The notes beneath the pieces are model-generated. The model was not told where the DNA came from and made no database searches. It worked only from the letters and a program-made list of their open reading frames with translations. From Fulvia fulva (Eukaryota > Ascomycota > Dothideomycetes > Mycosphaerellales > Mycosphaerellaceae): DNA of 64,000 nucleotides. The stretch lies in NCBI RefSeq assembly GCF_020509005.1, contig NC_063018.1, positions 1,798,001-1,862,000 of the forward strand. Reading direction: 5' to 3'. This document shows, piece after piece, positions 1 to 13,014 of the stretch; position 1 is the first letter of the stretch; every line of letters begins with the position of its first letter. The position numbers and the translations under genes were made by a program.

Positions 1-3000
1 TTAATTATTTAGTATAATGTGAATAGAAGTAAAGACAAGGTCTAAAGGAGCTTTCTACAAGCCTTAGACCCGGAGGAACACCACATTATAGCAATATAGG
101 AACTATAGATCAACCTACACTCTAGGATTCTATTAACTATACGAGACCCGAGATACTACGTAGTAATAAATAGAACCGAGGGAGTCCCACGAACTTATAT
201 CTAGGTCAGTAAGAAGGTACTAGTAGAGGACTAGTAGGCCTAGCCGAGAACCGATAGGGATATTACTATAGTATAGCTTAAAACAACTTAAGGCTAGGTC
301 CTAATCCATAGCGTATATAACCTACCTCTAGAGTCTAGAAGCAGCATATAACTATATACGCTAGGAAGGCTCCCGGAAGTAATAGACTAACAAAACCACA
401 ACATCGTAATAGGAGATTTTAACCTCTACTACCTAAGGTAGGGATCGGACTTTACCCTAGTATACCACTTCTTAGTAGGGAGGCTTATTAGTCAGATAGA
501 AACAGCCTAAATGGACTTGATCACGCTAAAGGGAACAGAAACTTAGGCTAGAAACAACAGTTCTAGTACGCTAGACCTATACTTTATGTCCTACGCCTTA
601 ATACGACGGGTAGAAAGCTATATAGTTAATGACTAACTAGAGTCCTTATTAGACCACTATCTAATCTAAACCGACATCTAACTTATAGTTAAGGAGGAGA
701 GGGAACCTAAGAGGAGGCTCTACTAGAAGTAGGCCGAGTAGACACTAGTATAGTAGCGGCTAGAAGGCGAACTAGAACAGGTGAACATTAATAATATATA
801 TATAACGGAGGAGATTAACCAAGTAGTAGAGCAGCTAATAGAAGCTATACAAAGGGCAGCCTAGGCCTATATACCTAAGAAGAGATGGTCGCTATACTAG
901 AAGCTATACTAGACACTAGAGTATATAGCTAAAGTCAAGGAGGCAAGGAGAGTAAGAAGGAGATAGGAGTAACGACGCACCTAAGTAAACTAGGAAGCCT
1001 ATAACAACGCGTATAAAGCAAAGAAGGCGTAGATTAGAAGAGACAAGACGTAGGAGTAGAGGTCAACTGTAGGGATGATTATAGAACACCCGGAACAAAT
1101 CTAGAGACTAGTAGAATAGGCTAGGAAACTAGACGAGGAACGAAACTCCCCGCCCTAGTTTCCCTTAATATAGGACTAAGACGGGGAAACGCAAACCACT
1201 CCGATAGGGAAAGCGAAAGCATTCGTAGACCACTTCTTTAGGACTTAGGTAGAGGCAGACCTAAGTAACATCCTAGGAATATACATTCCTCCGCTAAGGG
1301 AGGCTAACTAGTAAGTATCTACTATAGAGATCGGAAATATTATTAAGAAACTAAAGGGCAACAAAGCCCTAGGCCTAGACAAGATCCCTAACTGTTACCT
1401 AAAAGCTAGTAGTAGCCTCATTACTCTAGTACTTACGCCAATCTTTACCTAGTGTATAAAGTAGGGGTATTGCCTAAAGGCCTTTAGACAATCACTAACT
1501 TACGTCCTAAGGAAACCCTAAAAGGAAGACTATACTAAGTTGAAGTTATATAGACCAATTGCATTACTAAATATACTAGGGAAGCTCCTAGAGAAGGTCG
1601 TAGCTATAAGGCTCACCGGAATAGTAGAAGAACACAACCTCCTCCCGGTAACGTAAATAGGGGGGAGACAAAAGAGATCTACCCTTATAGCAGTCGAACT
1701 GATTATAGAGCAAATCAGACATATCTAGCACTATAGTAATAACAAGGTAGCCTTACTACTTTTACTAGATATATTAGGGGCTTTCGACAACGTGTCCTAC
1801 GTAAGGCTCCTATATATCCTTAGAATAAAAAGTATCCTAGCCTAGATAGTACACTTTATATAGTCATTCCTTAAGGACAGAACAACCTAGATCCTCCTAG
1901 GGTCCTTTAAAGCCCCGTAGACCCTAATTACGAATACGGGCATCCTATAGGGCTCTACACTCTCCCCAATTCTGTTCCTCCTCTTTATAGCCGGCCTGAC
2001 CCTACTCCTAGAAACAGTAAACACCTTAGTATCGGGGTTTATAGATAATATAAATATCCTAGCGTAGTCGGGGTCTATAGAGGAAAACTGCGCAATTCTA
2101 GAGGAGAGACATAGACAATACGAAAAGTAGGTAAGAGAGTATAGGGCAAAATTCGTACCGAATAAGTACTAACTTAGCTATTTTAGTAAGGTAAAGACAA
2201 AACACAACTTAGTAGCACTAGTAAAAATCCAGGGGTTCGAGACCTATCCTATAAGGGAACTTAGAGTCCTTAGGATATAGCTAGACCCGAAACTTAGCTA
2301 GGGACTATAAGTAAAGAAGGCGTAAGCGAGAGCGGACACTAATAGACAATTAATCGAGAGACTCACTACGTTAACCTAGGGGGCGACCTTCATAAAGGCC
2401 TAGACTATGTATAAGGCTATTGTCAAGCCCGTAATACTATATAGAGTAGCAATTTAGGTAGCGGAAAAACACATCCCAAAGAGAATTAAGGACCCCCTTA
2501 ACAGAGCGTAGGTAGCCTACCTAAAGAGAGTACTAGGGGCATATAAGTCAACCCCTTATAGGACAATAGAAATGGAATTAGGTACAGCCCCTATTAGGGA
2601 GTACCTCTAGGGCATAAGGTGTCAATACGTAGAGAATACATCAGTATACCTAGCCTAGGGAACTATCTAAGTAGCTACTTAAAGGATAAGAACCTAGTAG
2701 GAGAGGAGGAGAAGACCTAACCGGCCACACATAATCCTATAGAAGGAAGCAGACCTAAAAACATTATAGGAAATCCTAGCAGCCCTTAAACAGAGAGAAG
2801 CTCTAAGGGAGCAAGCTAACATAGGGGACAAAGGGAAAAAGAAGCAAAGCTAAGTAGAAAGGATCGTAGGTCACCTATAGGAAACGCGTTAGAACTAAAA
2901 ACCGGTGAGGCTAGGAGCCCTACTAGCGGCTAGGACCTTCGGGAGGTATAACTACCTTATCTACAAAGACCTAAAGAGGGCGGAAGCAAGCATAGCTATC

Positions 3001-3594
3001 TAGATTCGCTCTAAGCACATTGGGCTAAGAGTATACTTATACTAAAGAAGAGTCCTAGGATACGATTCTAAACGTTACCCCTATAGCTATCTATCCTAAA
3101 ACCCGGAGCATATAGTACTAAACTGTACTAAGTAGGTAAAAAGGAGAAGCTAGTAGAGGGCGAAGGCAAGAGATAGGCAATACTAGGCCATCATCTAGGA
3201 TAGACAAGATATAAGGAGAGTAATAAGATAGACCCCTAACGAGGACTACCTAGAGCAGTTCTCCCTAGTAGTAGAAACGGAAAGGTGGATAGAGAGGAGG
3301 GAGAGAGAGAGAGAAGAGCCGGGGAAACAGAAGGGAGAAAGGGAATCGAGAGGAGGACATTACTAGGGTTACGGGCAAGGTAGTTATAGGGTAACAACTA
3401 TAACACTAGCGTACCCTAAAGGAAGGAGAACGAAAGGACAAGACAGGAAAGAACGAGGAGGGTAAAGACGAGGAGGTTTTTATCCGTTAATCGGGTTTCC
3501 TACCTATACAAATAGACCTAAATAGCGAGAGACCTATATAGGCCATAGGGCACTAAAATAGGCGAATAAATAATCTATCTATCTATCTATATCT
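1..3594 (+). mobile_element. LINE-1: RIP-degraded Tad1-like non-LTR retrotransposon, 5' end outside the window
   Basis: Relic of a LINE ORF2 on the + strand. Reading through TAG codons, an endonuclease block VIGDFNLY is visible near 405-435, a reverse transcriptase block LSPILFLLFIAGL near 1960-2000, and the catalytic box near 2036-2070 reads FIDNINILA (expected F-V-D-D-I; the second D became N by TpG to TpA). Near 3000-3150 there is a C-terminal region with the HIGL/RRV and later H-x-L-N-C pattern of Tad1/I-clade ORF2. The element ends in an ATCT simple tail. Dozens of in-frame TAGs rule out function. It appears inserted into a gypsy integrase that resumes at about 3595. Clade assignment is by motif, not by phylogeny. 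Confidence 0.8.
3573..3594 (+). repeat. (ATCT)n 3' tail of LINE-1
   Basis: About five ATCT units mark the 3' terminus of the LINE. LINE-3 has the complementary GATA tail at 57849-57864, so the simple-repeat tail is a family trait. Confidence 0.8.
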
Positions 3595-5156
3595 TCGTAC
3601 GTTATAGTATTCCTAAGAGCATCGTCTCGGATCGGGGCTCCTAGTAGACGTCTACGTTCTAGAGACGAGTTTGCTCCCTACTTAGTATTTAATAACGACT
3701 GTCGACGGCCTTTTACCTAGAATCCGATAGATAGTCTAAAAACACGAATAAGGTTATAGAACGTTATCTTAGGGCCTACATTAACTACGCCTAAGATGAT
3801 TAGGTTAATTAGTTACTACCTACCGAGTTTACTACTAATAATTATATATTAGCTACTACTAGAGTATTACCCTTCTACGCTAATACCGGTCGTAATCTAG
3901 AATTTACGGATACTAGTCTAACTACCCCTATAAAGCTTATGCCCTATAAGTAACGACTCGATATAGAATCTACGAATACGTTTGCTAAGCGTATAAACTA
4001 GATATACGTATATCTAAGGCAAGAAATTATATTGGCCTAAGCGTTATAAGTAGATTTTATAAACGTATATTGCTAGCTACCTCCGAATTATAATATTGGC
4101 GACGAAGTTTATATTAATACTACTAACTAGTCAACTATACGCCCGTCTAAGAAGCTCGATATTAAGAACGTAGGGCCGTACGAGATCACCGTAGCACTCC
4201 CGTATCAAAATGCTTACCGCGTTATAATACCTAATTAGTTAGGCAATCTCTATAACACTTTCTACGCCTCGCTCCTATAACTAGCTACTAATGACCCCGA
4301 ACCTAGATAGATCCTAGTACCGCCGCCTCTAATCGAGATTACCCGTAACGACGACAGCGAAATATCCGAAGAGTACTTCGTAGAGGATATACTTAATAGG
4401 AAATATTTTAAGCTAAAGGGAAGACTACTAAAATACTTACTACCGAAGTAAGACGAGTATAAGTACCTAGTAAAGTAGAAAGGATACCGTGAGCCGAGCT
4501 AGGAGCTACTAGAAGTATTAGTAGGAGTAGCCGCCTCTGTTATAGACTTCTACTACAACTTTCCGACGAAGTCTATACCCGCCGACTTTAAGCCGCCGTA
4601 CGACTAGGTACCTAATAAGGACCGAGTTACTAGTATACTACGATCTTATACTAAGTCTAGGTAGTTACCTACGGAGAACGCGAGTACGTCTATACCGGTA
4701 GTTATACCGTAAACTAATACACCCGTAACGGCGTCTAAGCTATAAGTAAGGACGTTACGCCGCTCGATAAGACTTAATACAAGTACGATAGAGTTCGACA
4801 CGCCTATAGTTAACCTATAAAGCTCTATAGAAACAAACGCTATAGATATAGGCTCGGATACTTAATACGCTAGGGCTACTATAGAACCGCGTATACCTAC
4901 TTCTATAAAGATAATAACGGATAGAAGTCTCTATAATAAGCGTTAGAACAAGGATGTCGCTATATACCCTAAGCCTCTATATAGCCGTACTAGCTTAGCC
5001 GCCCGACGGATATAGTAATCGATAGTAAGGAGGATATTAAGAGTTTAGAGGATGCTTAAGCTAAACAAGGTAGACTAGAGGATAATATAGTTTTCGTAGA
5101 TACACTACTATAGAGATAGAGCCGTCCGAGGACGAATAGCGATCTAAAGGGGGGGT
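3595..5156 (+). mobile_element. Gypsy fragment: integrase C-terminal half and chromodomain (RIP-degraded)
   Basis: Reading + through TAGs gives an integrase core tail (SIPKSIVSDRGSQ near 3608-3645), then YNIGDEVYINT near 4090-4120, the usual Ty3/gypsy GDxVYL box. A late region resembling a chromodomain follows (KYLVKQKGYREPSQE near 4460-4510). A purine run (AAAGGGGGGG) at about 5144-5153 is the polypurine tract, just before an LTR. The 5' part is missing, cut by LINE-1. Related to, but not shown identical with, gypsy-3 at 57015. Confidence 0.75.
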
Positions 5157-5308
5157 ACTATTACGGTTTACTACTACCGTAACGTTACGCGCCTTAGCGC
5201 TTCCTTATATATCTCGCGCGCTTTACGCTTCTCTTTCGTAGCCTTACCGAATAACGCTTGTTTTACGGTAACCCTATACTATCGTCTTATAGATTACTAC
5301 CCGTAATA
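5157..5308 (+). repeat. 3' LTR of the 3595-5156 gypsy fragment
   Basis: Begins TATTACGG (from TGTTACGG) directly after the polypurine tract and ends ..CCGTAATA. The next bases match the interior of gypsy-2 (same order as the reverse complement of about 45.58 kb), so this element was inserted in gypsy-2 copy A. The end is placed by that junction; the LTR may be truncated. Confidence 0.6.
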
Positions 5309-8300
5309 GAAATAGCGCCTTTCCTTATACTAACCTAGCGTCTTGATCTAGTAAACTACGTATACTAGCGATACGGACACTTTACGGCGCCCGGACTAAT
5401 AGGTTAGCTCGAGATAAGAGCCTAGTAGCCTAGTATAAGAAAGGACGTACGAAAGTTCATCGAATCCTACCCTAGATACTAGCTAACGTAGAAAAAGAAG
5501 CCTAATAAGCCTAAAACACGCGAGCCGCGGTTTTACTAGGTTAACGATAAGCTTCGGCCCTTCGAGAGATAGGCGATTAATGTCGTAGGGCCTTTACCGA
5601 AGAGTCTACTAGGGAACGAGTATATTATTACGGCGATAGATTACGCTACGAGTTAGCTAGTCGCTTAGGCCGTTCCGCGTACGGATACTAAAGCGACTAT
5701 AGTATTCCTATACGAGAGAATCTATTAGGACTACGGGCCACCCCGCGAGCTCCTCTAAGATAAAAGTAAGAACTTCCTAAGTAGGGTTATAAGCTACCTA
5801 ATAAAGCAGTTTAAGGCTAATTATCGTCTAGTATCCCTATATTATCCTATAACGAATAGGAAGGTAGAAAACCTAAACGGTATACTAGGATCGATACTAA
5901 CGAAGCTATATATCGGTAACGATATTAGGCTATAGGATACCTTTCTACCTAAAGCGATCTACTATACTAGATACCGCTAGTATATAATAACCTACCTTAG
6001 CCCCTTCTACCTTATATATAGCTAATACCTACGAATCCTAGAAGACGAGAACGAGCTACGAGCTAAGAATGTCTTAGTTAACGACTATAGGAAGCGTATC
6101 GTCCGCGTCCGCTATACGCGTTAGCTCGTAAATAAAAGACTACTTTCTCGGGCTTAGACTAGGAACCTAATAAGTCTAAAGTTGCTTCCGCCGGAGGTAT
6201 AGCTAAGACGTAAAGTCGGAGAATAGGTCTTACCAATAAACCTAGATCCGCGTAAGCTAGAAGCTAAGTACTTTAGACCCTATAAGATCCGTAAAGCGAG
6301 CTTCCTAGGGACGTATATACTTTAGACCCCTACGGGTAGGATTCTAAGGCATCTCGTCTATAGGAATAGGCTTATATTAGCCGTACGTAAGGATCTAGCT
6401 AAATTCTAGTATCTATATCTAGCTAGGAGACTTCTAGATAGGTCTAGTATTTTAGAAGATAAGCTAGAACTTAAGGAAGTTCTAGGCACTAGTCAAGACA
6501 CGAGTCTTAATCTAAAGGACCTTTTGACTATACCGGAGGCTAAGTAGTTAAAGAAACAAGTTGAACTCTAGACTACGAAAGAACGTAGCTAACCTTACGT
6601 AGGAGCGCGAGGGTTCTTAGTAGGGGAGGAAGGTTAAAGAAGAGAAGTTGACTTACTAGAGCAAGTTTAGCGAGACCTAAGAGTTACGAAGAATGCTTAG
6701 AGGAAAAGAAGCGAGCAAAAGACTTTAGCTAAAGCACTTAGGTCTTAAAGGCGATCTTATTAGATTGAGTTAAGAAGAGTAGGCAAGGAGTAAGATTAGG
6801 TATATTCCCTACTACTCGAGAAGGACACTTAGGAAGATCGTTAGCCTCTATAATAAGAAAGTCCTTAGGAAGCTATCCCTACCCTAGCTAAACCCGCTAA
6901 GGTCCCGTAGGAGATACCGGTTAGGGAGATTGAAGTGTTTAGCTCGACGCTCTATCCCTAGGCCGACGAAAAAGAGTCAGCCCTACCTTAGGGAACATTA
7001 CTTAGATTAAGCGTAGCGGACGAAGTTATAGCCGAACCTAAAGCGGCTAATAGCCTTTTAGATATAGATATACCGGACTTAGTAGACCCGGGGGTTAGAT
7101 AAGCTAACCTATCGTAGTAGCTACTTTAAGAAGCCGAGGTAGTAGCTAAGACCGCTCGCCTAAAGGGACTAAGGTAGCGGATAACGAAGAAGAAACTATA
7201 GGAGTAAGCCTAGTTACCGAAGCGGCGCTAAGGGAGTTAGGTCGTAAGAATTATTAATTAGGGTTGTTAGTCTATAGTACTCTTAAGTTAGGCTACTCGG
7301 CTACCTATCGCTCGTATAAAACAAGAACGTAGTACTAAATTATAAAGTAGCCTCGGGCTTATTATTATCTAGGCTCTTAGAGCCTTACTTCTAACCTAGG
7401 AACCGGAAATTACTAGGTACTACCTCTAGATCCTCTCTATTATCATCCTCTATTATCGGTATAGGCGAACGAGCTAAGGAGCTAGATAGAACTATAGCCC
7501 CTCTCGGCCTCTCGGTAATCGAGCCGAATTATAAAGTACGTCTAGTCGCGATTAACCGCCTAAACCGCTTAGCTACTAGAAGAACGGGAGGACTAGCTAT
7601 ACGACCGTAGACCGTAGGCGAGGTTACGACCGCCTCGCCCTTACCCTTAGAGTCTTCTAGGAGAGGCGTCTATACCGGAATCTCGCGGAGCTACCTAATG
7701 TAGTCGGAGGTATCGCTTAGACCCTCCTACGGCTCGTTACGGTCTAGGGTATAGCGCGGCGATATCTACCGAGGGCTACGCCGAGTCCTAGGAGCCGACT
7801 TCTTAGCTAAGGCCGCGGGCTTCTTACTAGCTAAAGACACGGGCTTCTTACTAGGAGGCTTCCTAGGCACCTTAGGTATACTAGCGGACTTACTAGGCTT
7901 AGTTAGTAATACGAACAAGCCGTCGTCCTCCTTATCTAAGGTGTTCTCCTCCTAGCTAGGTCTATTCGTATTAGTCTCGGCGTTCTCGCGAATAAAGGCG
8001 CGGACGTAAGCCAAGTTAGCCTTTAACGCGGCCTTTAGGCGGCTAGCGGCGTCGCGGGTAGTATAAGGCTTACGACTAACCTAGAAGACTAGACTATATA
8101 TAGCTAGGGTCGGGGCGTTAATCTAAGCTAGATTATAATACTTAAACTTAGTATTCTAGAACTAACTAGACTCCGTAACCTAAGTGATATCGTAGGCCTA
8201 GGGAAGATTAGAGAAGTTAGCTACCTTACTAGAGGTAACTAGGCGCTTAGAGTCCTTTAACCGGGAAGACCGCTTAGTATAGCTAAACTTAGTACGAGAC

Positions 8301-9563
8301 CGGCTACGGTCGTAGGTAGAGTACTTACTAGTCTAGAAATAATTAGTATAGCCGCCGCGCTCGATAAAGGTAAAGTCGCCTATAGTATTAGGCTTAGGAT
8401 CCTCCTAGTCGCATTTCTCTAGCTTACTACTTAGTAGGCTAAGTTACTAGTACTTAGTAAAGATTCCTAGCGGACGCTCGGTATCGCCCTTAGAACGGTA
8501 GCTTTATACGTATCGCGTAGATCTAGAGCGGCCGCTATAGTAGCTAAAGACAATCGCCGCTAGCCTAGTTTATACGGTATACGGTCTATAAGCGATAGGC
8601 TACCTTAGAATACCGCCCTTAGGGACCTCTTTGAAGACGTTAAAGTCGGAGTCTAACGCGGCTACTAGCTTTAGAACGCCGCTAAACTAGAAGCGGCTAT
8701 AGCGCGAAGGGAGTATATAAATTATCTTAAAGAATCTAGATCCTCCGTCGATCCTTAGATACTAGCGCGCGATATAGGCTAACTATAGCGCGATCTGATC
8801 GTCTAGCTTAATAACGTCGCGAGAGAACTAGACTTTAAACTAGAAGGCGTAGAGCCGAGTCTACTAACCGGCTAACTATCCGGTAGGTATACCCGGAAGG
8901 CGCGTCTTAGTACAAACGGGGAGCCGCGGGAAGTTATTAGATACGGCCGAAGTATAGGTGACGGTAAGGGCGTCTATCTAAGCTATTAACTCCTCGCCTT
9001 AAGGAGAGCGCGGGATAGGAGCTATAGTAAGCTATAAGGAAGAAAGGAGTCTAAAATACGTTAGTATTACTACGTTAACGCCGATACCGCGGCGCGGCTT
9101 ATATACCTTAATCTAATTAAGAATAAGTTAGCTAAGGCTAAAGAAGGTTAAGGAAGAAGCTACTAAAGGGCGAAGAGGTTATTAAAGACTTAGTAAGCTT
9201 GAAGGATAATGTTCGTAGTCAGATTGATTTAGAATAAGAGCGTACTTTTATACTTACGTTCTATACGAGCTACCTAATACTACGAGCTTCTAACGATATA
9301 GGAAGGCGCGAACATACGTAAGAAGCTCGCGGCGAGGTTACCTAACGGGGTCAGTAAGCTCGTAGTAAGCTTAGGTAGTAGAGTTAAGCCGCGTAAGGTA
9401 GTTATATATACGGAGTAAAGTAAGCTAAAGGGTCGTAGGCTAGGAAGCTACGACGAAGGAAGCTAAAGCTTTAGGATCTCTTTTGTTATCGATTTAAGTA
9501 TATAGGCGATTAGGCTGGCCGCCTTAGGCTGACATAGGTGTGTTAGGGTCTAGTAGGGGAGGA
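5309..9563 (+). mobile_element. Gypsy-2 copy A, 3' portion (integrase plus opposite-strand ORF), RIP-degraded
   Basis: The + strand carries an integrase relic (GPLPKSLLGNEYIITAID near 5590-5645, then QDYGPPRELLQDKSKNFLS near 5728-5780). This matches the reverse complement of 44.4-45.5 kb in gypsy-2 copy B, so it is the same family in opposite orientation. Downstream, about 7.0-9.05 kb reads as protein on the minus strand and corresponds to the opposite-strand frame of copy B at 41.87-43.6 kb. The copy lacks gag and RT here because the upstream side is occupied by another gypsy. Confidence 0.75.
7000..9050 (-). pseudogene. Opposite-strand ORF relic of gypsy-2 copy A
   Basis: Minus-strand reading lies in antisense to integrase and between integrase and the 3' LTR. 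It is the counterpart of the frame described at 41870-43640; the Lys/Pro/Ser-rich stretch (GFLVRK.../SKKP-type repeats) is recognisable near 7790-7870. The reading frame survives only if TAGs are read as Gln/Trp. No homologous family recognised. Confidence 0.55.
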
Positions 9564-9673
9564 TATAACGTTCTTATCCGAATATACCGCCGGCTTAGCG
9601 CTTAGCTTTATATTTAGAGTTTTCTTAGGTAGCTTTTCTATATCTCAGATTTATACTCGCTAAGGTTCTTATA
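9564..9673 (+). repeat. Gypsy-2 copy A 3' LTR (110 bp)
   Basis: Starts TATAACGTTC and ends GGTTCTTATA. It is the reverse complement of the 110-bp LTR at 41237-41346, with the few differences seen being TpA-type changes. Preceded by a purine-rich tract (TAGTAGGGGAGGA). Confidence 0.8.
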
Positions 9674-10690
9674 CCCTAGCTATATAGTAGTTAGGTAGTA
9701 GTGAGCTTAAGAGCTAGGTCATCCTCACATTAGCTTTCCTATAATACTAACTCTCTAGGTCAACATTAGCAATCCTTTCTCTAAGAGGAACTAGGTATGT
9801 CTATATAGATCTAATAGTGAACTCTTTACTTATCTTAAAGGTCACAAATTGCTTTGTGAACTTATATATATAGGTTAGTAGCACCTAGCTATACTTGTTC
9901 TAGAGATACACCTACTTCTTAGTAGCTCTTCTAGATTTATATAAGCCCTTAAGCTCAAATTCATCTTCTTCTATAATCCTACTAAAAATACTAAAGTTGT
10001 ACACTATATTATGTCTTGTCTATATTAGCGTATTAAGGATCTCTTTAGTTATAGCCTCTTCTTAGAGTTTTAGAGTCTTGCCCTTAATGTTATTAAAAGA
10101 CACTTCTATTAGGTCATTAATTATAAAGAATGCTAATTGGCTCTCTATCTTATATCTCTAAAGGTTGAACTATCTCTTCTAATTATCCCGCCTAAGAATT
10201 AGGATTTTGCCTCCCTTCTCCTCTATCTTCTCTTAGTATAAATCTATACTAGATTAGATGTAATAAAACAAGGTGCGTATATTCTAAAGTAGTAGCTTGG
10301 ATCCTACTAAGGCTTCTAGTATAGAATAGGAAAGTTCGTAGGTATAGATACTAAGGCCTACTTAGTAAAGTAAAGAAGGAGCGGTATAAAGTCTTAGAGC
10401 TAGGACATAGGTCTGTCTCTCCTAGCAGAGCTTTAGATAACTTACTTAAAGTCCTTCTTAATAGTATCTCGATAAAGTTCTACCTATAGAGTATCTTTAA
10501 GGTATTGGCTTTAAGTAAGCCGTATAGAGTCCTTGTCTAGGTTACCTATTACTTAGTATTAATCTAAGCTCCTTAATAGGATAGACGGAGTAGACTTCTA
10601 ATTCCTAGATATTTTCTACTACGATAGTAAGGGATATAAGTAACCTATACTAATATAGGTTGCTCTTATTCCTATATAAACCCGGGCTTA
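9674..10690 (-). mobile_element. Retroelement fragment, gag-like, minus strand
   Basis: Minus-strand translation near 9900-10160 gives an open stretch including YKIESQLAFFIINDLIEVSF, which looks like a retroelement gag. The edge near 10650-10690 contains TTATAAC..TTAAATAGGTACG, the reverse complement of the LTR end/primer-binding junction of the copia element at 49640-49670, so a Ty1/copia origin is likely. RIP is milder than in neighbours: CpA and TpG are still common. Boundaries approximate. Confidence 0.5.
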
Positions 10691-10929
10691 TAACTTGTTA
10701 AATAGGTACGGGTAGATAGTAGCGGAGTAGAGGAAGAGATCAATCTTTAACTAACTAATAGCACGAGTATATAGCAATATATTAGGAACTAATATGTTGA
10801 TTATATTAGATGTCTATCTAAGCTAAAGGGGAGAGAAGGTATCTCCCTATAAGCTAAGTCATCGTAGATACTTTAGGCTACTAGATCACTTCCTAATTGT
10901 TAACTCCCTTTAAGATACTACATCTTAAT

Positions 10930-12000
10930 ATATAGCGTATATAACGAGGATATCTATAACTTCGATAAGACGGGCTTTTAAATAGGTATAATTAGCTCTA
11001 TAAAAGTCGTTATAAGCTTAGAACAACGCTCTCGCCCTACGGCTACTTAGCCTAGTAATAGAGAGTAGGTTATAGTTATTTAGAGTATCTATACCGCTAG
11101 CTACTTTACCCCGCCCTTTATTATCTATAAAGGGCGCGTCTATATTTTAGATAGCTATAAGAGCTATTTAAACTAGGGTTTTAAGGACTACTATCTAGAC
11201 TATAAGATCCTTACGCTCTATATACTAGCGTATTCGTCGTATATCCTATAGCCTCTTAACGTAGTTTATTTTACGCCGTTAAAGCTAAAGTACTTATAAC
11301 GTCTACGGGACTTAGCGCGTTAGCGCGTCTTCTATATTAATAAAGAAACCTTCCTTCCGGCGTTTAAAGACGCGTTTTTCGACGTGTTTACGGCGTCAAA
11401 CTATAAGAAGGCCTTTAAGGCTATAGGGTAAGTTCCTATTAACGCGTAAGTAGTACTTAATCGCCCTAATATACGCCTACGAACCCTGCTAGGACTACCC
11501 CCGCCTTAGACGACATCATAGTAGTCTTAAACTCCGAGTAATTTAAAGTAGTTTACGTCGTAATCTAAGCTTATATACGACGCTATACTATATAACTCCA
11601 AAACAGCTTATAATAGCTCCTCTTAGCTTATAAAAGGCGGTAAAGTAATACTATAAGAGAATACGCTTCTTAGAGCTCGTAACTCTAAGCTTAAACAATA
11701 AGTTAAGACTCTTATAAAGCGCCGATCTCGTAAATAAAAGCGTCTCTAGTACGGCGGAGTCTTAGAGTATAGAGTTAGCTCGTTATAGGTAGTCGTCTAG
11801 TCGTTAAAGGCTATAGAATAGATAAAGAAGAGTTATAGGCTAGAGGGTACAAAAGAGGGCTAGCTAAGTAGACGGCGGTATAGTAACTACGGTCGGACTG
11901 GCTATAACGTACGAATATACTAGGAAGACAAAGAGAATAATTCTAAATCAGATATGAGTATTAAGTTTACTAGTTCTCTATTTAATAGTAGTAAAAACGG
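10930..12000 (+). pseudogene. Pogo-type (Fot1/Tc1-mariner superfamily) transposase C-terminal relic
   Basis: Plus-strand reading through stops at about 11220-11450 gives a YSSYILQPLNVVYFTPLK-like block followed by LPAFKDAFFDVFTASNYKKAF and IRLRT. This is the order typical of fungal pogo/Fot1 transposases (HSSHLLQPLDVG..PLK, FLPAF.., R..TP). The HTH N-terminus and TIRs were not recognised here. Confidence 0.6.
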
Positions 12001-12040
12001 TTAATAAAGAAAACGAGTTAGTCGTGCCAAGACGAAATCC

Positions 12041-12074
12041 CTAGCTCACTAGTGTTTCTAGCTCACTAGTGCTT
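12041..12074. repeat. 17-bp tandem duplication
   Basis: Two adjacent copies of CTAGCTCACTAGTGTTT/CTT lie at the fringe of the pogo relic. They retain several CA/TG dinucleotides, unlike the surrounding sequence. Confidence 0.7.
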
Positions 12075-12410
12075 TATGTTAATTATTATATAGGTTTCTA
12101 TAAGTTATAGCGAAAAATCCTAGATCTAAAAAAATTTAGAAAGATAAAATAATATTTTCTAACTAATATTTTAATCGAAGACTACCTAATAGATAATAGC
12201 TCTTTAGCTAAATCTTACTTTATATTGAAGCTCGACATTTAGCATTTCGGAATAGTAAGTAATACTTAGGCAGGACTTACTTAGAATCTAATAAGCTATT
12301 ACTTACGTCTCTAGAATTCGATTCTTTAGGATAGGTAAGAAACTACGATATATAGATACTAATATATAGACACTACGATTAAATATATCGAGGTTACGAT
12401 ATCTTACAGT
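12075..12410. other. AT-rich RIP fringe with no recognised gene
   Basis: Transition between the transposon relics and the gene island. I see no ORF, LTR or TIR here. Confidence 0.6.
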
Positions 12411-12450
12411 AACTTACGACAACTTATGACAACTTACGACAACTCGCGAC
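12411..12450. repeat. 10-bp tandem repeat (4 units) at the left edge of the gene island
   Basis: Four consecutive units AACTTACGAC, AACTTATGAC, AACTTACGAC, AACTCGCGAC. It sits where RIP-type composition gives way to ordinary sequence. Confidence 0.85.
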
Positions 12451-13014
12451 AACGAGTAACCTACAAACATCGAGGGAAGACATAAGGCAGACGATCGAAT
12501 AGTCGGCGAGAAATACAAGGCCGCAGGGCGCAATATTGCGGAAGTCGAAAAAACCAAGTAGGAGTTAATTCCTGCCGTCATGGGTGTGGGTGTGGCAGAT
12601 GACGGGATGCGAGCAAGCTTGCTATCAAGATTGACGCGGAGCTTGCATCGCAAACTATACTACAACCACTGCTATAGCTGCATTCAACCAAATCCCCATA
12701 TCCATCATCTCCCACCTCTGGTACAGCCGTCCGGTCAGAGCTGCGTACCTTCGAAACCCATCTCCGCCTGCCAGACGCGACATCTCTCCCTGCTGCATAA
12801 TCATCGATGCCTATTATATGATTCCCACTCCCTGCACGTGCTCGTTGTCGGCAAGAGATGCAGCATAGTCCCATCTGTTGCTGCTCGCGATAAGAGCTGT
12901 ATGGCCCATACTTGGCTGTAGATCGCCTTCGAAGTCTATCAACAGTCTGCCCAGCCATACGTTGCGTGCTAAGACGGTTTTGTTATTGCTAAAGCTTGGA
13001 CGCCTCAAAAAGTC
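12451..13014. other. Upstream region of the VNX1-like gene
   Basis: Non-RIP sequence from about 12570 onward. Short open frames on both strands here look like chance. It presumably holds the promoter and 5' UTR of the antiporter gene; no clear TATA box picked out. Confidence 0.5.

Noticed and set aside
3573..3594. Telomere-like or CRISPR-like repeat
   Set aside because: ATCT units form the 3' tail of a LINE; no spacers and not a telomeric motif.
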